Shown piece after piece: positions 1 through 8,312 of a stretch of DNA of 64,000 bases (position 1 is its first letter; every line of letters begins with the position of its first letter). A program made the position numbers and the translations under genes. The notes under the pieces are model-generated. The model was not told the DNA's origin and made no database searches. It worked only from the letters and a program-made list of their open reading frames with translations. The DNA is from Oceanospirillum sp048265165. Its GTDB lineage: Bacteria; Pseudomonadota; Gammaproteobacteria; Pseudomonadales; Halomonadaceae. The stretch spans positions 372,001 through 436,000 of the forward strand of contig NZ_JBLXCD010000001.1 in the NCBI RefSeq assembly GCF_048265165.1, in the 5' to 3' direction.

Positions 1-405
1 CATACGGCGCTCGTAGAGATTAGGGAACATCTCATAGATATCATCCAGAGACATTCCGCCACTACGTACCGTCGGTGGCAGCATCAGATTCTCTTCAACG
101 TTAAGGCTGGCAAAAATACCGCGCTCCTCAGGGCAGAAACCAACCCCTAAGTGAGGGATCTGATGCGCTGGCATACCAACGGTTTCATTACCGTTGACCA
201 TAATCGACCCCGTACGCTTACCGACCATATTCATAATCGATTTCAGCGTGGTGGAGCGCCCTGAGCCATTACGCCCAAGCAAGGTCACCAATTCTCCGCG
301 ATTCACCTTCATATCGATGCCGTGAAGAATATGAGACTCACCATAAAAGGCGTGCAGATCAGCAATACGCAGCTGCTCAATATCTTTTTTCGTATCTGAA
401 CTCAT
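1..405 (-). CDS. livF: LivF-like branched-chain amino acid ABC transporter ATPase (partial)
   Basis: N-terminal 135 codons of an ABC ATPase; the gene runs off the left edge. It is the second ATPase (LivF type) of a hydrophobic amino acid uptake (HAAT) importer, which drives import through LivH/LivM permeases expected beyond the window. The Walker A loop reads GRNGSGRST at about residues 40-48, so arginine stands where the loop lysine normally is. A GERGIF-type Q-loop region (CPEERGIF) follows near residue 100. The ATG at 405 overlaps the end of livG by 4 bases (ATGA), so the two are translationally coupled. Walker B and the signature lie outside the window. Branched-chain specificity is inferred from family resemblance and from the LiuR site upstream of livG. 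Confidence 0.85.
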   Translation of the reverse strand, partial: MSSDTKKDIEQLRIADLHAFYGESHILHGIDMKVNRGELVTLLGRNGSGRSTTLKSIMNMVGKRTGSIMVNGNETVGMPAHQIPHLGVGFCPEERGIFASLNVEENLMLPPTVRSGGMSLDDIYEMFPNLYERRM

Positions 406-1157
406 GCGGCTTCACTCCCCATGTAGGCTTCACGCACCTGAGGGTTTCGGGAAACTTCGTCATAAGGGCCCTCTGTCAGCACAGCACCGCGCTGCAAAAC
501 AGTAATACGATCAGACAGACTTGATACAACATGCAGATTGTGTTCAACCATCAGGATGGTACGACCAACAGATACTTTCTTGATCAAAGCCATGACACGC
601 TCAACATCTTCATGGCCCATCCCCTGCGTTGGTTCATCCAGCAACATAAGCTCAGGCTCCAGTGCCAGAGTCGTTGCCAGCTCCAGGGCACGTTTACGCC
701 CATAAGGCATCTCAACCGTAATGGTGTCAGCCCATTGTGCCAGATCAACCTCCTCAAGCAGCGCCATGGCGCGATCATTCAGCACATCCAGAGAACGTTC
801 AGACTTCCAGAAATGAAATGACGTGCCTAATTTACGCTGAAGCGCGATACGGACATTATCCAACACAGACAGATGGGGAAATACTGCAGAGATCTGAAAG
901 GAGCGAACCATACCCATTTTAGCGATATCTGTTGGGGACTGATGGGTAATGTCCGTACCATTAAAAAGAATCTTGCCACGGGTTGGCGTCAGAAACTTCG
1001 TCAAAAGGTTAAAGCAGGTGGTCTTACCTGCACCATTAGGTCCGATCAGAGCATGAATATGACCGCGTTGCACCTGAAGATTAACATCATCAACAGCGGT
1101 AAAACCTTTAAACTCTTTGATCAAGCCCTGGGTTTCCAGTACAAAATCTTGGCTCAT
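402..1157 (-). CDS. livG: LivG-like branched-chain amino acid ABC transporter ATPase
   Basis: Cytoplasmic ATPase subunit of a HAAT-family importer, 251 aa, partner of the LivF-like gene that follows with a 4-base overlap. Walker A is GPNGAGKTT at residues 39-47, the signature is the LivG-type MPYGRKRALEL at 150-160 (PYG replaces the usual SGG), Walker B is LMLLDE at 170-175 and the switch histidine is H206. I chose the ATG at 1157 because a GAGG lies about 8 bases upstream. The reading frame could extend to a TTG at 1187, but that has no convincing ribosome site. A LiuR-type palindrome at 1346-1361 lies about 190 bases upstream, which suggests co-regulation with leucine and valine catabolism. 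The substrate is inferred, since no binding protein is in view. Confidence 0.88.
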   Translation of the reverse strand: MSQDFVLETQGLIKEFKGFTAVDDVNLQVQRGHIHALIGPNGAGKTTCFNLLTKFLTPTRGKILFNGTDITHQSPTDIAKMGMVRSFQISAVFPHLSVLDNVRIALQRKLGTSFHFWKSERSLDVLNDRAMALLEEVDLAQWADTITVEMPYGRKRALELATTLALEPELMLLDEPTQGMGHEDVERVMALIKKVSVGRTILMVEHNLHVVSSLSDRITVLQRGAVLTEGPYDEVSRNPQVREAYMGSEAA

Positions 1158-1605
1158 TCCAAAGTCCTCGTAGCCGAAATGTGACAAATCTATTGCTGTA
1201 TAACAGCAGTATCAGACACACTCCGTAAATTGTATTGTTCTTGTTTTATGCTGACCTGAACGCTTACCGACACTTTTATTTTTGTTGGCTGGGATTTTTC
1301 ATTCCCACCTGTCGGCCAGATCAACTGAAGGCCTAATAAGTAACCTTTACGTAAACGTAACATATAGGGTTTGAAAAGCCCGTACAATCCCTTTTTTAAA
1401 CTATTAGACCAATGATTGAGACTGTTTGAAAAACGTGACTATTCACGGCTATTCGTCGCGAAAAACAGACTAGACAGTCACCTGAAAAACACTGAATACA
1501 CCCTTTAAAAACAGGTAGTTATAAAAACAGGTGCCGATAGATAAGAATCACAGGCACTTTCATACTCAGAAAGCGCCTGCAGTCTGTTGACGTTTGAAAA
1601 GGCCG
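1158..1605. other. Intergenic region upstream of livG containing a LiuR-type operator
   Basis: About 450 bases between livG and the downstream end of the acyl-CoA ligase gene. It holds a LiuR-type palindrome (1346-1361) and presumably the livGF promoter. A 65-codon open frame on the minus strand (1190-1387) crosses the operator and has no recognisable product. I see no RNA gene. Confidence 0.6.
1346..1361. promoter_or_regulatory. Putative LiuR operator upstream of livGF
   Basis: TTTACGTAAACGTAAC, differing by one terminal base from the perfect palindrome found in front of liuR itself. The LiuR (MerR family) motif described for gammaproteobacteria has this form. It sits upstream of livG on the minus strand. 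It could only act on livGF, since the other neighbour (acs/prpE) ends here. Confidence 0.7.
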
Positions 1606-3513
1606 CTACACAGCCTCTGGCGCCAGCCCCTCTGTTACCATTTTCTCGGTAATTTCAGGCAGAATCGATTCATCATCAATGGTAGAAGGCATCGCATAAG
1701 ACTCTCCATTGGCAATCTTGCGCAGAACCGCACGCAAAATCTTACCGGAACGGGTCTTAGGCAGACGGTCTACCACAAGCGCACGCTGGAAGCAGGCGAT
1801 GGCACCGATCTGCTCACGAATCATCGCCACTAGCTCTTTCTCCAGCTCTTCCTCGGTGATATCAACACCATCTTTCAGCAGGATAAGTCCCACGGGAACC
1901 TGACCCTTCAGAGACTCCTGAACACCGATCACAGCACACTCTGCTACAGCAGGATGTTTGGCAACCAACTCCTCCATTTCACCGGTCGAAAGACGGTGAC
2001 CAGAGACATTAATGACATCATCGGTACGACCCATAATATAAACAAAGCCGTTCTCATCAATATAACCGCCATCACCGGTATGATAATAGCCAGGATAGTC
2101 AGCCAGATAAGAGCTTAGGTAGCGATCATGGTCATTCCAGAGTGTTTGCGCGCAACCTGGAGGAAGTGGCAACTTAATCGCAATACCGCCGTTTTCATTG
2201 GCACCCAGCTGATGCCCCATAGGGTCAAGCACCTGAACATCATAGCCCGCGACAGGCTTATTGGTTGAACCAACACGGATATCAGTGGAACCTAACGCCG
2301 TTGCCGGTGCAGTAACCGGCCAGCCGGTTTCCGTCTGCCACCAGTGGTCGTAAATCGGTTTTTGCGAGATTTCGTGTAACCAGTGATAGGTCGGAGAATC
2401 CAGCTTTTCACCCGCAACAAAAATATGCTTAAGAGAAGACACATCATACTGACGGAACAGCTTACCGTCCGGATCTTCTTTTCGGATCGCACGAAACGCG
2501 GTCGGCGCGGCAAACATGCCGTTCACCTTGTACTCTTCCACAACCCGCCAGAAAGTACCGGCATCGGGTGTACGAACCGGCTTACCTTCGAAAAAGACAG
2601 TCGTACAGCCGCCCATAAGCGGGCCATACATAATAAAGGAGTGACCCACTACCCAGCCGACATCAGAGCAGCCCATCCAGACATCACCAGCCTGCATATT
2701 GTAGATATTGCGCAGTGCATAATAGAGCGCGACTGCGTGGCCACCGTTGTCACGAACAATGCCCTTTGGTTTACCTGTGGTGCCCGACGTGTACATGATA
2801 TAGAGCGGATCACTACTCTTCATCGGCGTGCAACCTACCGGTGAGGACTGTTCAAACAGCTCATACCAGTCCAGATCACGACCCGCCTGCATTTCGGCCT
2901 TCGCCTGAGGGCGCTGCAACACCACAACCCGCTCCGGCTTATGCTCCGCCTGATCCATAGCGGCATCAACCAGAGGCTTATACTCAATCACTTTTGTGAA
3001 TTCGATACCGCAGGATGCGGTCAGAACGACTTTTGGCTTAGCATCATTGATACGGATTGCCAGCTCATGGGGTGCAAAACCTCCAAACACCACAGAGTGC
3101 ACGGCACCGATGCGGGCACAAGCCAGCATCGCAATACCGGCCTCAGGCACCATGGGCATATAGATGATGACGCCATCGCCTTTACCCACACCCAGACTGG
3201 TCAGGGCACCAGCAAACTGAGCCACCTGATCTCTGAGTTCATTATAGGTAAATTGCTTTTTGGAATTTGTTGCAGGAGAGTCATAAATAAGCGCGGTTTG
3301 CTCACCCCGCCCCTGCTCAATCTGATAATCAAGCGCCAGATAGCTGCTGTTCAGCTCACCATCGGCAAACCAACGGTGGGTTCCGTCGTCGAGGGATTGC
3401 AAAATATTTTCCGGTTTTTTGAACCAGGCGATATTATCGGCCTGTTCTTTCCAGAAAGATTCGGGTTCTTTCAGCGAACGCTGATATTCACTTGCATAAC
3501 TCATATCGGCCAT
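1606..3513 (-). CDS. prpE: Propionyl-CoA synthetase-like acyl-CoA ligase (PrpE/ACSS3 type)
   Basis: A 635-aa ANL-superfamily ligase that activates a short carboxylate (propionate or acetate) with ATP and CoA. Visible motifs are the P-loop YTSGTTGKPKG near residue 245, the WWQTETGW adenylate motif near 395, the hinge GRTDDVINVSGHRLS near 495 and the C-terminal lysine in RSGKILR near 590. The EYQRSLKEPESFW opening and the SDVGWVVGHS block resemble PrpE and ACSS3 more than acetyl-CoA synthetase. A second ATG at 3504 follows a weak GGA and could be the real start. It lies 340 bases downstream of mmsB on the same strand. Propionyl-CoA chemistry would fit the neighbouring valine pathway, but the substrate is inferred. 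Confidence 0.82.
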   Translation of the reverse strand: MADMSYASEYQRSLKEPESFWKEQADNIAWFKKPENILQSLDDGTHRWFADGELNSSYLALDYQIEQGRGEQTALIYDSPATNSKKQFTYNELRDQVAQFAGALTSLGVGKGDGVIIYMPMVPEAGIAMLACARIGAVHSVVFGGFAPHELAIRINDAKPKVVLTASCGIEFTKVIEYKPLVDAAMDQAEHKPERVVVLQRPQAKAEMQAGRDLDWYELFEQSSPVGCTPMKSSDPLYIMYTSGTTGKPKGIVRDNGGHAVALYYALRNIYNMQAGDVWMGCSDVGWVVGHSFIMYGPLMGGCTTVFFEGKPVRTPDAGTFWRVVEEYKVNGMFAAPTAFRAIRKEDPDGKLFRQYDVSSLKHIFVAGEKLDSPTYHWLHEISQKPIYDHWWQTETGWPVTAPATALGSTDIRVGSTNKPVAGYDVQVLDPMGHQLGANENGGIAIKLPLPPGCAQTLWNDHDRYLSSYLADYPGYYHTGDGGYIDENGFVYIMGRTDDVINVSGHRLSTGEMEELVAKHPAVAECAVIGVQESLKGQVPVGLILLKDGVDITEEELEKELVAMIREQIGAIACFQRALVVDRLPKTRSGKILRAVLRKIANGESYAMPSTIDDESILPEITEKMVTEGLAPEAV

Positions 3514-3857
3514 CCATTTGTTATTGTTTTGCTACGGGTCTTAAGCCCCTAGAAAACTTAATTGCGGCAAACATGACTGAAAATTTGAATCACAGTATCC
3601 GATGCTCAAAGTCTCTTAAAACCTCAGATTCTGGATCTGTTCTCAGTACTTATTGTTTTTATTACTGAATCTTCTCTTATTACTGAATCGGTTTTCGATA
3701 ACGTCCGAATAAAGCCGCTACCCCTGAATCAGAGAGATAATTGGCCCAAACGCCAGCTCGGGCCTCCTGACAAAGGTATCAGGCATAAACACAATACAAA
3801 AGCCCCACCCTCCGCAGTATTCATCAGATAACAGACGCAGGTGACGGAGCAGGATAA
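3514..3857. other. Intergenic region, mmsB to prpE-like gene
   Basis: About 340 bases, presumably the promoter region of the ligase gene. It holds an exact 13-base direct repeat, TTATTACTGAATC, starting near 3658 and 3677. There is no LiuR-type palindrome here and no open frame that I would call a gene. Confidence 0.5.
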
Positions 3858-4748
3858 TTAATCCAGATCGGCGAACATCTTCTGAATACTGGAGAAGTCC
3901 AGAGAACCGTTACCGTTTGCCGCATGCATGGCAAACAGATTTCTCGCCATGGAACCCATAGGGATGCTGCAACGGGATTTAACTGCGGAATCAAACGCCA
4001 GACCCAGATCTTTCGCCATCAGGTCCACCATAAAGCCGCCCTGATAACCGTTAGAGGCCGGAGCATTCTCCATCACACCCGGGTAAGGGTTGTAAACCTG
4101 CAGTGCCCAGTTATTACCAGAGCTTTTTGACATGATGTCAGACAGTACAGCAGGGTCCAGACCATTCTTAACTCCCATACCGATCGCTTCAGTCGTACCG
4201 GCCATCAGAATCGCCAGCAGCATATTATTACAGACTTTAGCCACCTGACCGGCACCGGAATCACCCGCATGGAAGATATTCTTACCCATCGCTTCCAGAA
4301 TCGGCTTAACCTGCTCAAACGCCTCTGCCGAACCACCTACGATAAAGGACAGAGTACCAGCCTTCGCTCCACCTACACCGCCGGAAACCGGGGCATCGAC
4401 CATTTTGATACCACGCTTGTCAGCTTCTGCGGCAACACGTTGAGCAGATTCTGCAGCGATGGTGCTTGAGTCGATAATAACGGTATTTTTATCAACAATA
4501 TCCAGCAAACCAGCCTGATCGATGTAAAGACCTTCTACGTGCTGCTGGGCCGGCAACATAGAGATAACAAAGTCCTTACTAGTTGCCGCTGCCTCAGCGG
4601 AATCTGCGGACTGAGCACCTTCAGCAACCGCAGCCTGAACTGCAGCAGGAACCAGATCAAATACCGTCACCTCGTGACCGGCTTTAACCAGATTCACAGC
4701 CATAGGGCCACCCATGTTGCCTAAACCGATAAATGCGATCTTAGCCAT
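3858..4748 (-). CDS. mmsB: 3-hydroxyisobutyrate dehydrogenase
   Basis: A 296-aa enzyme oxidising 3-hydroxyisobutyrate to methylmalonate semialdehyde with NAD+, the step of valine catabolism before MmsA. The N-terminal Rossmann motif GLGNMGGPMA (residues 8-17) binds NAD. The substrate motif DAPVSGGVGGAKAGTL lies near residues 118-133, and the catalytic lysine lies in the GQVAKVCNNM block near 170. The ATG is preceded by GGAG at 8 bases. It is the last of four same-strand genes (isobutyryl-CoA dehydrogenase, enoyl-CoA hydratase, hydrolase, mmsB) that together run valine from isobutyryl-CoA to the semialdehyde. Length is normal for the family. Confidence 0.95.
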   Translation of the reverse strand: MAKIAFIGLGNMGGPMAVNLVKAGHEVTVFDLVPAAVQAAVAEGAQSADSAEAAATSKDFVISMLPAQQHVEGLYIDQAGLLDIVDKNTVIIDSSTIAAESAQRVAAEADKRGIKMVDAPVSGGVGGAKAGTLSFIVGGSAEAFEQVKPILEAMGKNIFHAGDSGAGQVAKVCNNMLLAILMAGTTEAIGMGVKNGLDPAVLSDIMSKSSGNNWALQVYNPYPGVMENAPASNGYQGGFMVDLMAKDLGLAFDSAVKSRCSIPMGSMARNLFAMHAANGNGSLDFSSIQKMFADLD

Positions 4749-4867
4749 CTGTTAATCTCCATTTGTTCTTGTTTTGATTGTTAGATTTCTTAATCTGTTA
4801 GCTCGGTATTACAGGCAGAACAGTGAATCAGCACCGCCCCGCCAACGAAACTTATAACGGGTGCTGA

Positions 4868-5980
4868 TTAAAGATCATTCAGCGGGTGCTGCCCCTTATG
4901 CCACAGAGGTTCAAAGAAGCTATCCAGCCACTCTGCCTCCACCGCAGCCACATCAGAACTGTGCCACTTTGGCTCACGATCTTTATCGATCAGCAGGGCA
5001 CGAATTCCTTCAGCAAACTCACCTTTACAGGCCGCTTGTACCGACAGATTCAGCTCGGAACGAAACACCTCAGCCAGGGACATCTGGCAGGTTTCCTGCA
5101 ACTGACGCACAATCAGCTGCATCGCCGTTGGTGAGCCCGCTGCCAAAGTAGCCGCTGCACGGGACAACCACTTGTCTTCCGTCTTCATCGAAGTGATCTG
5201 CTTAACCAGCCCTGCCATATCATCGGCATCGGTCAGCTGCTGAATCAGATCAAAATGATCACGAACCGGTGACGCAGGCAGAGCCTCAAGACTTTGTGAT
5301 TCCTGCTGACGCAATATCTGATTAACCACCGTTTCCGCATCTGCAGACCAATCAGCGGCTTTCAAAGCGTTAAAGGTTGCTTCGCGACGATCATGGGTGA
5401 CAAAGCGATCACCCAGCCCGACAAACAGGGCATCAGCTGCATTGATGTTGGCACCGGTCAGCCCAAGAAACAGACCAGTACGACCCGGCATACGGTTCAG
5501 AAAATAACTGCCGCCCACATCCGGGTATAAACCAATGGTAATTTCCGGCATCGCAATACGAGCCGATTCGGTCACCACACGATGACTGGCACCCGCCATC
5601 AGACCTAAACCACCTCCCATCACAATACCATTACCCCACAGGATAAACGGCTTGTTGTAGGTGTGAATCAGGTGATCCAGACGGTATTCATCGGTAAAGA
5701 ATTTTTCCGCATAAGGGTTAGGGCCACCGGGATGCTCAACCATGGAGTTATATAGCTGAACAATATCACCGCCGGCACAAAACGCTTTATCACCGGAACC
5801 CTGCAGCCAAACGGCTTTTACCTGATCGTTCTGCTGCCAGGCAAGAAACTGCGGATACATCGCCTCGATCATCTCAAGACTTAAGGCATTGAGTGCTTTC
5901 GGGGCGTTAAGCGTAGCTACACCAATCAGATGACCGTCCTGCGTGGCCAGCTCTTCAAAAATTACAGGTGCATCAGACAT
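4868..5980 (-). CDS. 3-hydroxyisobutyryl-CoA hydrolase
   Basis: A 370-aa crotonase-superfamily thioesterase that frees 3-hydroxyisobutyrate from CoA in valine degradation (HIBCH/BCH1 family). The length, the GGDIVQLYN block near residue 70, the GNGIVMGGGLGLMAGASHRVVTE oxyanion region near 117-139 and the MPEITIGLYPDVGGSYFLNR block near 145 separate it from ordinary enoyl-CoA hydratases. The ATG follows GAGGGA at about 7 bases. It sits between the hydratase (72-base gap) and mmsB (119-base gap). The hydrolase removes CoA before the dehydrogenase step, so the order matches the pathway. Confidence 0.93.
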   Translation of the reverse strand: MSDAPVIFEELATQDGHLIGVATLNAPKALNALSLEMIEAMYPQFLAWQQNDQVKAVWLQGSGDKAFCAGGDIVQLYNSMVEHPGGPNPYAEKFFTDEYRLDHLIHTYNKPFILWGNGIVMGGGLGLMAGASHRVVTESARIAMPEITIGLYPDVGGSYFLNRMPGRTGLFLGLTGANINAADALFVGLGDRFVTHDRREATFNALKAADWSADAETVVNQILRQQESQSLEALPASPVRDHFDLIQQLTDADDMAGLVKQITSMKTEDKWLSRAAATLAAGSPTAMQLIVRQLQETCQMSLAEVFRSELNLSVQAACKGEFAEGIRALLIDKDREPKWHSSDVAAVEAEWLDSFFEPLWHKGQHPLNDL

Positions 5981-6052
5981 TAAAAATCCCTCAGATACTG
6001 TGACCGCTAAGAAAGCGAAGGCTGTTAAATAAAATCACGCCAACAAGGATAA

Positions 6053-6856
6053 TCAGGCGTTTTTCCATTCGGGTTTACGCTTCTCAAGAAACGCATTCAC
6101 ACCCTCTTTCTGATCCTGAGTGTGGAACAGATCGACAAACAACTCCCGCTCCTGCATACAACCCACGGCCAAAGAGTTATTGCCACGGGCGTTGTGTACC
6201 AGGTTCTTACAGGCGGTCACCGCAACAGGGCTTTGTTTCGCCACTTTATCGGCCAGAGCAATAGCGGTTGCCAGTGCCTCACCCTTGCCAACTACTTCTT
6301 CGACCAGACCGATCTTCTCAGCCTTCTCAGCGGTTACGCGCTCACCGCACAGAATCATGCGTTTCGCCCAACCTTCACCCACCAGCCAGGACAGATTCTG
6401 AGTACCACCGGCACAAGGCAGCAGCCCAACAGCCGCTTCCGGCAGCGCCATCTGCGCCTGTTCTTCTGCGATACGGATGTCACAGGCCAGTGCGCATTCC
6501 AGACCACCACCCATGGCATAACCATTGATCGCCGCGATAGAAACGCCCCGGAATGCCTGCAGTGTTTCAAAGGCTTCACCAAAGATACGAGCCATATGAC
6601 GGGCAACGGCTTTATCGCCATCGGCAAACTTGTTCAGATCCGCACCGGCAGAGAAGAACTTCTCGCCCTGACCGGTAACGACCAGCGCATAGATATTCAG
6701 ATCAGCATTCAGGTCTTCGATCAGTTTTTTCAGCGCAGGCAGAGACTCATCATCCCAGGTGTTCGCCGGAGGGTTATTAATGGTCAGAATGGCCGTATTG
6801 CCCTGCACTTCTAACAGGAGTTTTTCAGTTGTGGACTTAACAGTTGAATTGCTCAT
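6053..6856 (-). CDS. Enoyl-CoA hydratase (valine pathway, methacrylyl-CoA hydratase role)
   Basis: A 267-aa crotonase. The oxyanion-hole segments are FSAGADLNKF near residue 68 and NGYAMGGGLECALACDIRIA near 110. The PEAAVGLLPCAGGTQNLSWLVG segment carries the family's catalytic-loop region, but the usual second glutamate position is not obvious by eye. The start ATG overlaps the stop of the upstream acyl-CoA dehydrogenase (ATGA) and follows GGAGG, so translation is coupled. Position between isobutyryl-CoA dehydrogenase and hydroxyisobutyryl-CoA hydrolase indicates that it hydrates methacrylyl-CoA. That role comes from context, because crotonases are hard to tell apart by sequence. Confidence 0.9.
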   Translation of the reverse strand: MSNSTVKSTTEKLLLEVQGNTAILTINNPPANTWDDESLPALKKLIEDLNADLNIYALVVTGQGEKFFSAGADLNKFADGDKAVARHMARIFGEAFETLQAFRGVSIAAINGYAMGGGLECALACDIRIAEEQAQMALPEAAVGLLPCAGGTQNLSWLVGEGWAKRMILCGERVTAEKAEKIGLVEEVVGKGEALATAIALADKVAKQSPVAVTACKNLVHNARGNNSLAVGCMQERELFVDLFHTQDQKEGVNAFLEKRKPEWKNA

Positions 6857-8019
6857 CGAATGACCTCCAGAACGCCGTCCATCATGACGCGGCGAGAAAT
6901 AATTAAACGCATAATTTCATTAGTCCCTTCCAGAATCTGATGCACACGGGCATCACGCATGTAGCGTTCCAGAGGGTATTCCTTGATATAACCGTAACCA
7001 CCGTGCAGCTGAATCGCATCATTGGTCACATCAAAACAGGCATCGGTAGCAAAGCGTTTTGCCATGGCACAGTAGAGTGTCGCCTCGCCGTCTTTTTCAT
7101 CCAGCTTGGATGCTGCCAGACGCACCATCTGACGGGATGCCACCAGCTGAGTGACCATATCTGCCAGCTTAAACTGCAGCGCCTGAAAACTTGCCAACGG
7201 TTTGCCAAACTGTTCACGTTCCTGCATATAGCGCTGGGTGTCATTGACAGCAGCCTGAGCAGCCCCCAATGAACAGGTGGCGATATTGATACGGCCGCCA
7301 TCCAGCCCCTTCATGGCGATTTTGAAACCATCGCCCTCTTGACCCAGAATATTACGGGCAGGTACGCGCACATCTTCAAAGGTGATCAGGCGGGTTGGCT
7401 GACTGTTCCAGCCCATTTTTTCTTCCGCTTTACCGTAATGAACTCCATCAGCATCCGCAGGCACAACAAAGGCTGAAATGCCTTTAGCGCCATCTTCCTG
7501 AGTACCGGTACGGGCCATCACCACCAGTACATCGGTACTACCTGCGCCGGAGATAAACATCTTGCTGCCATTGAGGATATAGTCATCGCCATCACGGCGG
7601 GCAGACGTGCGTAGTGCACCCGCGTCAGAACCGGCACCCGGCTCCGTCAGGCAGTAAGAACCCAGTTTTTCACCCATCGCCATGGCCGGGGCAAACTCAT
7701 CACGCAGATCATCCGCCGCAAAGCTTGCGATCATCCAGGTAGCCATATTGTGAATGGTGATATAAGCCGTGGTTGACGTGCAGCCCATCGCCAGCTCTTC
7801 GACAATAACGCTGGCATCCAGGCGACTTAAGCCCATACCACCCGCTTCTTCCGGCACATAAATACCGCAAAAGCCCATTTCACCGGCTTTTTTAATCACA
7901 TCAACGGGAAAAATATGCTCAGCATCCCACTGAGCTGCATGGGGAGCCAACTCATTCTGAGCAAAAGATCGCGCGGCATCCCGAAAGGCGATCTGATCTT
8001 CTGAAAGATTAAAATCCAT
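6853..8019 (-). CDS. Isobutyryl-CoA dehydrogenase (acyl-CoA dehydrogenase family)
   Basis: A 388-aa FAD flavoprotein oxidising isobutyryl-CoA to methacrylyl-CoA. The N-terminal alpha domain (1-115), the FAD-binding CLTEPGAGSDAGAL loop (near 122-135), the second signature HGGYGYIKEYPLERYMRDAR (near 340-359) and the catalytic glutamate in LEGTNEIMR (near 364) are all present. The IHNMATWMI segment resembles ACAD8-type enzymes. It heads the valine operon after mmsA and has its own upstream region with a LiuR palindrome (8178-8193). No clear Shine-Dalgarno precedes the ATG. Confidence 0.92.
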   Translation of the reverse strand: MDFNLSEDQIAFRDAARSFAQNELAPHAAQWDAEHIFPVDVIKKAGEMGFCGIYVPEEAGGMGLSRLDASVIVEELAMGCTSTTAYITIHNMATWMIASFAADDLRDEFAPAMAMGEKLGSYCLTEPGAGSDAGALRTSARRDGDDYILNGSKMFISGAGSTDVLVVMARTGTQEDGAKGISAFVVPADADGVHYGKAEEKMGWNSQPTRLITFEDVRVPARNILGQEGDGFKIAMKGLDGGRINIATCSLGAAQAAVNDTQRYMQEREQFGKPLASFQALQFKLADMVTQLVASRQMVRLAASKLDEKDGEATLYCAMAKRFATDACFDVTNDAIQLHGGYGYIKEYPLERYMRDARVHQILEGTNEIMRLIISRRVMMDGVLEVIR

Positions 8020-8177
8020 AATTCATACCATTGGCTGTCTTTGTTGTTTTATTAAACTGTCTTTGCTTATTCTTACTGGAGAGCCTGTATCATTTTTCTA
8101 AAACCTGCTTATATCTCAACGGTTTTCGTGCAAATACATCTCAAGAAACACCGGCGACATAATCAGCCTTTAAAAAA

Positions 8178-8193
8178 GTGACGTTAACGTCAA
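8178..8193. promoter_or_regulatory. Putative LiuR operator upstream of the isobutyryl-CoA dehydrogenase operon
   Basis: GTGACGTTAACGTCAA, read on the minus strand as TTGACGTTAACGTCAC. The 12-base core TGACGTTAACGTCA is a perfect palindrome. It lies about 160 bases before the dehydrogenase start in the gap between mmsA and the rest of the valine genes, so those genes can be driven separately from mmsA. Confidence 0.75.
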
Positions 8194-8264
8194 CTTCACA
8201 ACAATATAGAGAATCCACCCTGTAATGCAATAGGGCTAAAACCCTGTTTTAAGACATAGACAGA

Positions 8265-8303
8265 AGCAGAAAACAGAGGAAAGGGCAGTTCCCTCTGTTT
8301 CCC
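8265..8303 (-). terminator. Probable terminator hairpin after mmsA
   Basis: Arms AAACAGAGG (8271-8279) and CCTCTGTTT (8292-8300) are perfectly complementary and extend further with mismatches. The minus-strand read then has TTTTCTGCTTC. The T tract is poor, so termination may be partial. Confidence 0.5.
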
Positions 8304-8312
8304 GATACCGGT

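Noticed and set aside
1190..1387. 65-codon minus-strand frame in the livG upstream region
   Set aside because: It crosses the LiuR operator, has no homology that I recognise and no ribosome site.
6122..6814. 230-codon plus-strand frame inside the enoyl-CoA hydratase gene
   Set aside because: Antisense to a conserved crotonase, no motif.
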